Source of the DNA: an uncultured Haloferula sp.
Lineage (GTDB): Bacteria > Verrucomicrobiota > Verrucomicrobiae > Verrucomicrobiales > Akkermansiaceae
Assembly (NCBI GenBank): GCA_946481625.1
Contig: CAMLOZ010000279.1
Coordinates: 1-5,505 of the forward strand
Direction: 5' to 3'
DNA: 5,505 nucleotides
The notes under the pieces are model-generated. The model worked only from the letters and a program-made list of their open reading frames with translations, was not told where the DNA came from and did no database searches. Positions 5,146 to 5,505 of the stretch are shown here, piece after piece (positions within the stretch are counted from its first letter, which is position 1; every line of letters starts with the position of its first letter). The translations under genes were made by a program, and so were the position numbers.

Positions 5146-5505
5146 ATGAACCGCTTTCTTCCCCTGCTGGCAGCCGTTTCAATCCTCGCTCCGGCCTTCG
5201 CCGCGCCGGTCACGGCCGAGGCCATCGAGCGCTTGCCGGCCGGCGGGCAAGCGGAGTGGAAAGCTTACCTCGAACGCTCGCGGGCCGCCGCAGCAGCGGA
5301 TCAAGCGGCGCTCAAGACGGAACTGGCCGCCAGGGGAATGACAAACGCCCTGAAGGCTCCTTCCGGCGGGGATTTCAAGCTCGCCGTCAAGGCCGGGGAT
5401 GCATGGTTCGGCTCGGACGAAGCCAAGGCGCTTGCGGACATCGTGCTGTCCTACCAGACGCCGGCCGGCGGCTGGTCGAAGCACACCGGCTATGACAAAG
5501 GCCCG
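5146..5505 (+). CDS. Pectate lyase, PL10-like, N-terminal part (partial at window edge)
   Basis: Secreted polysaccharide lyase expected to cleave polygalacturonate (pectate) by beta-elimination. From ATG at 5146, 120 codons stay open to the window edge. Residues 1-19 form a signal peptide (MNRFLPLLAAVSILAPAFA). Residues 20-65 are an Ala/Glu-rich helical stretch including AEWKAYLERS. Residues 87-112 (WFGSDEAKALADIVLSYQTPAGGWSK) match the start of the family 10 pectate lyase domain, which I recall as 'ADNVLxYQxxxGGWPKN'. The catalytic aspartate/arginine and calcium-site residues lie beyond the window and cannot be checked. ATG was chosen because it opens a clean signal peptide; the ribosome binding site is weak (GGAAG about 11 bases upstream). 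It diverges from the secreted beta-helix gene, and the dyad-rich region between them suggests substrate-responsive control. Confidence 0.85.
   Translation, partial: MNRFLPLLAAVSILAPAFAAPVTAEAIERLPAGGQAEWKAYLERSRAAAAADQAALKTELAARGMTNALKAPSGGDFKLAVKAGDAWFGSDEAKALADIVLSYQTPAGGWSKHTGYDKGP

Noticed and set aside
4953..5495. Plus-strand ORF of 180 codons over the lyase start
   Set aside because: It is in a different frame from the lyase, is Arg/Gly-rich and lacks domain features; the frame from 5146 gives a signal peptide and a lyase motif.

Overview
The window looks like accessory chromosome from a GC-rich Gram-negative bacterium of the PVC group, most likely Verrucomicrobia of the Luteolibacter/Haloferula type. 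This rests on recall of family types and not on a search: a TonB-dependent receptor, a small secreted CxxC protein, a large protein built from 'W-A-x-x-D-P-x-A-A' repeats, and exported pectinolytic-type proteins with weak ribosome binding sites.

Layout. Four genes run in tandem on the minus strand; read in their own direction they start at the right. (1) 4789-3839: a secreted, probably right-handed beta-helix protein. (2) 3768-1501: a 755-residue membrane-anchored or exported protein with about 20 tandem 32-residue repeats, probably an alpha-solenoid. (3) 1392-1003, possibly starting at 1413: a small exported protein with a C-x-x-C motif and no normal start codon at the N-terminus its signal peptide implies. 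(4) 676 to beyond position 1: the signal peptide, TonB box and most of the plug domain of a TonB-dependent outer-membrane receptor, cut by the window edge. A divergent plus-strand gene begins at 5146 and runs off the right edge; it is the N-terminal part of a pectate lyase resembling polysaccharide lyase family 10.

Non-coding stretches. The 356-base divergent region (4790-5145) is rich in short dyads and probably controls the beta-helix gene and the lyase gene. The 326-base leader before the receptor gene (677-1002) holds several hairpins, including a perfect 10-bp stem, and a tandem 8-bp repeat at one-turn spacing. GC-rich hairpins without a T-tract lie between the tandem genes.

How they may work together. 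The lyase and the beta-helix protein are divergent and both exported, which suggests extracellular polysaccharide (pectin) handling. The solenoid protein follows the beta-helix gene by 70 bases and could be co-transcribed. The CxxC protein and the receptor form a second likely functional pair, perhaps metal or metal-complex uptake. Nothing in the sequence proves that the two halves belong to one pathway.
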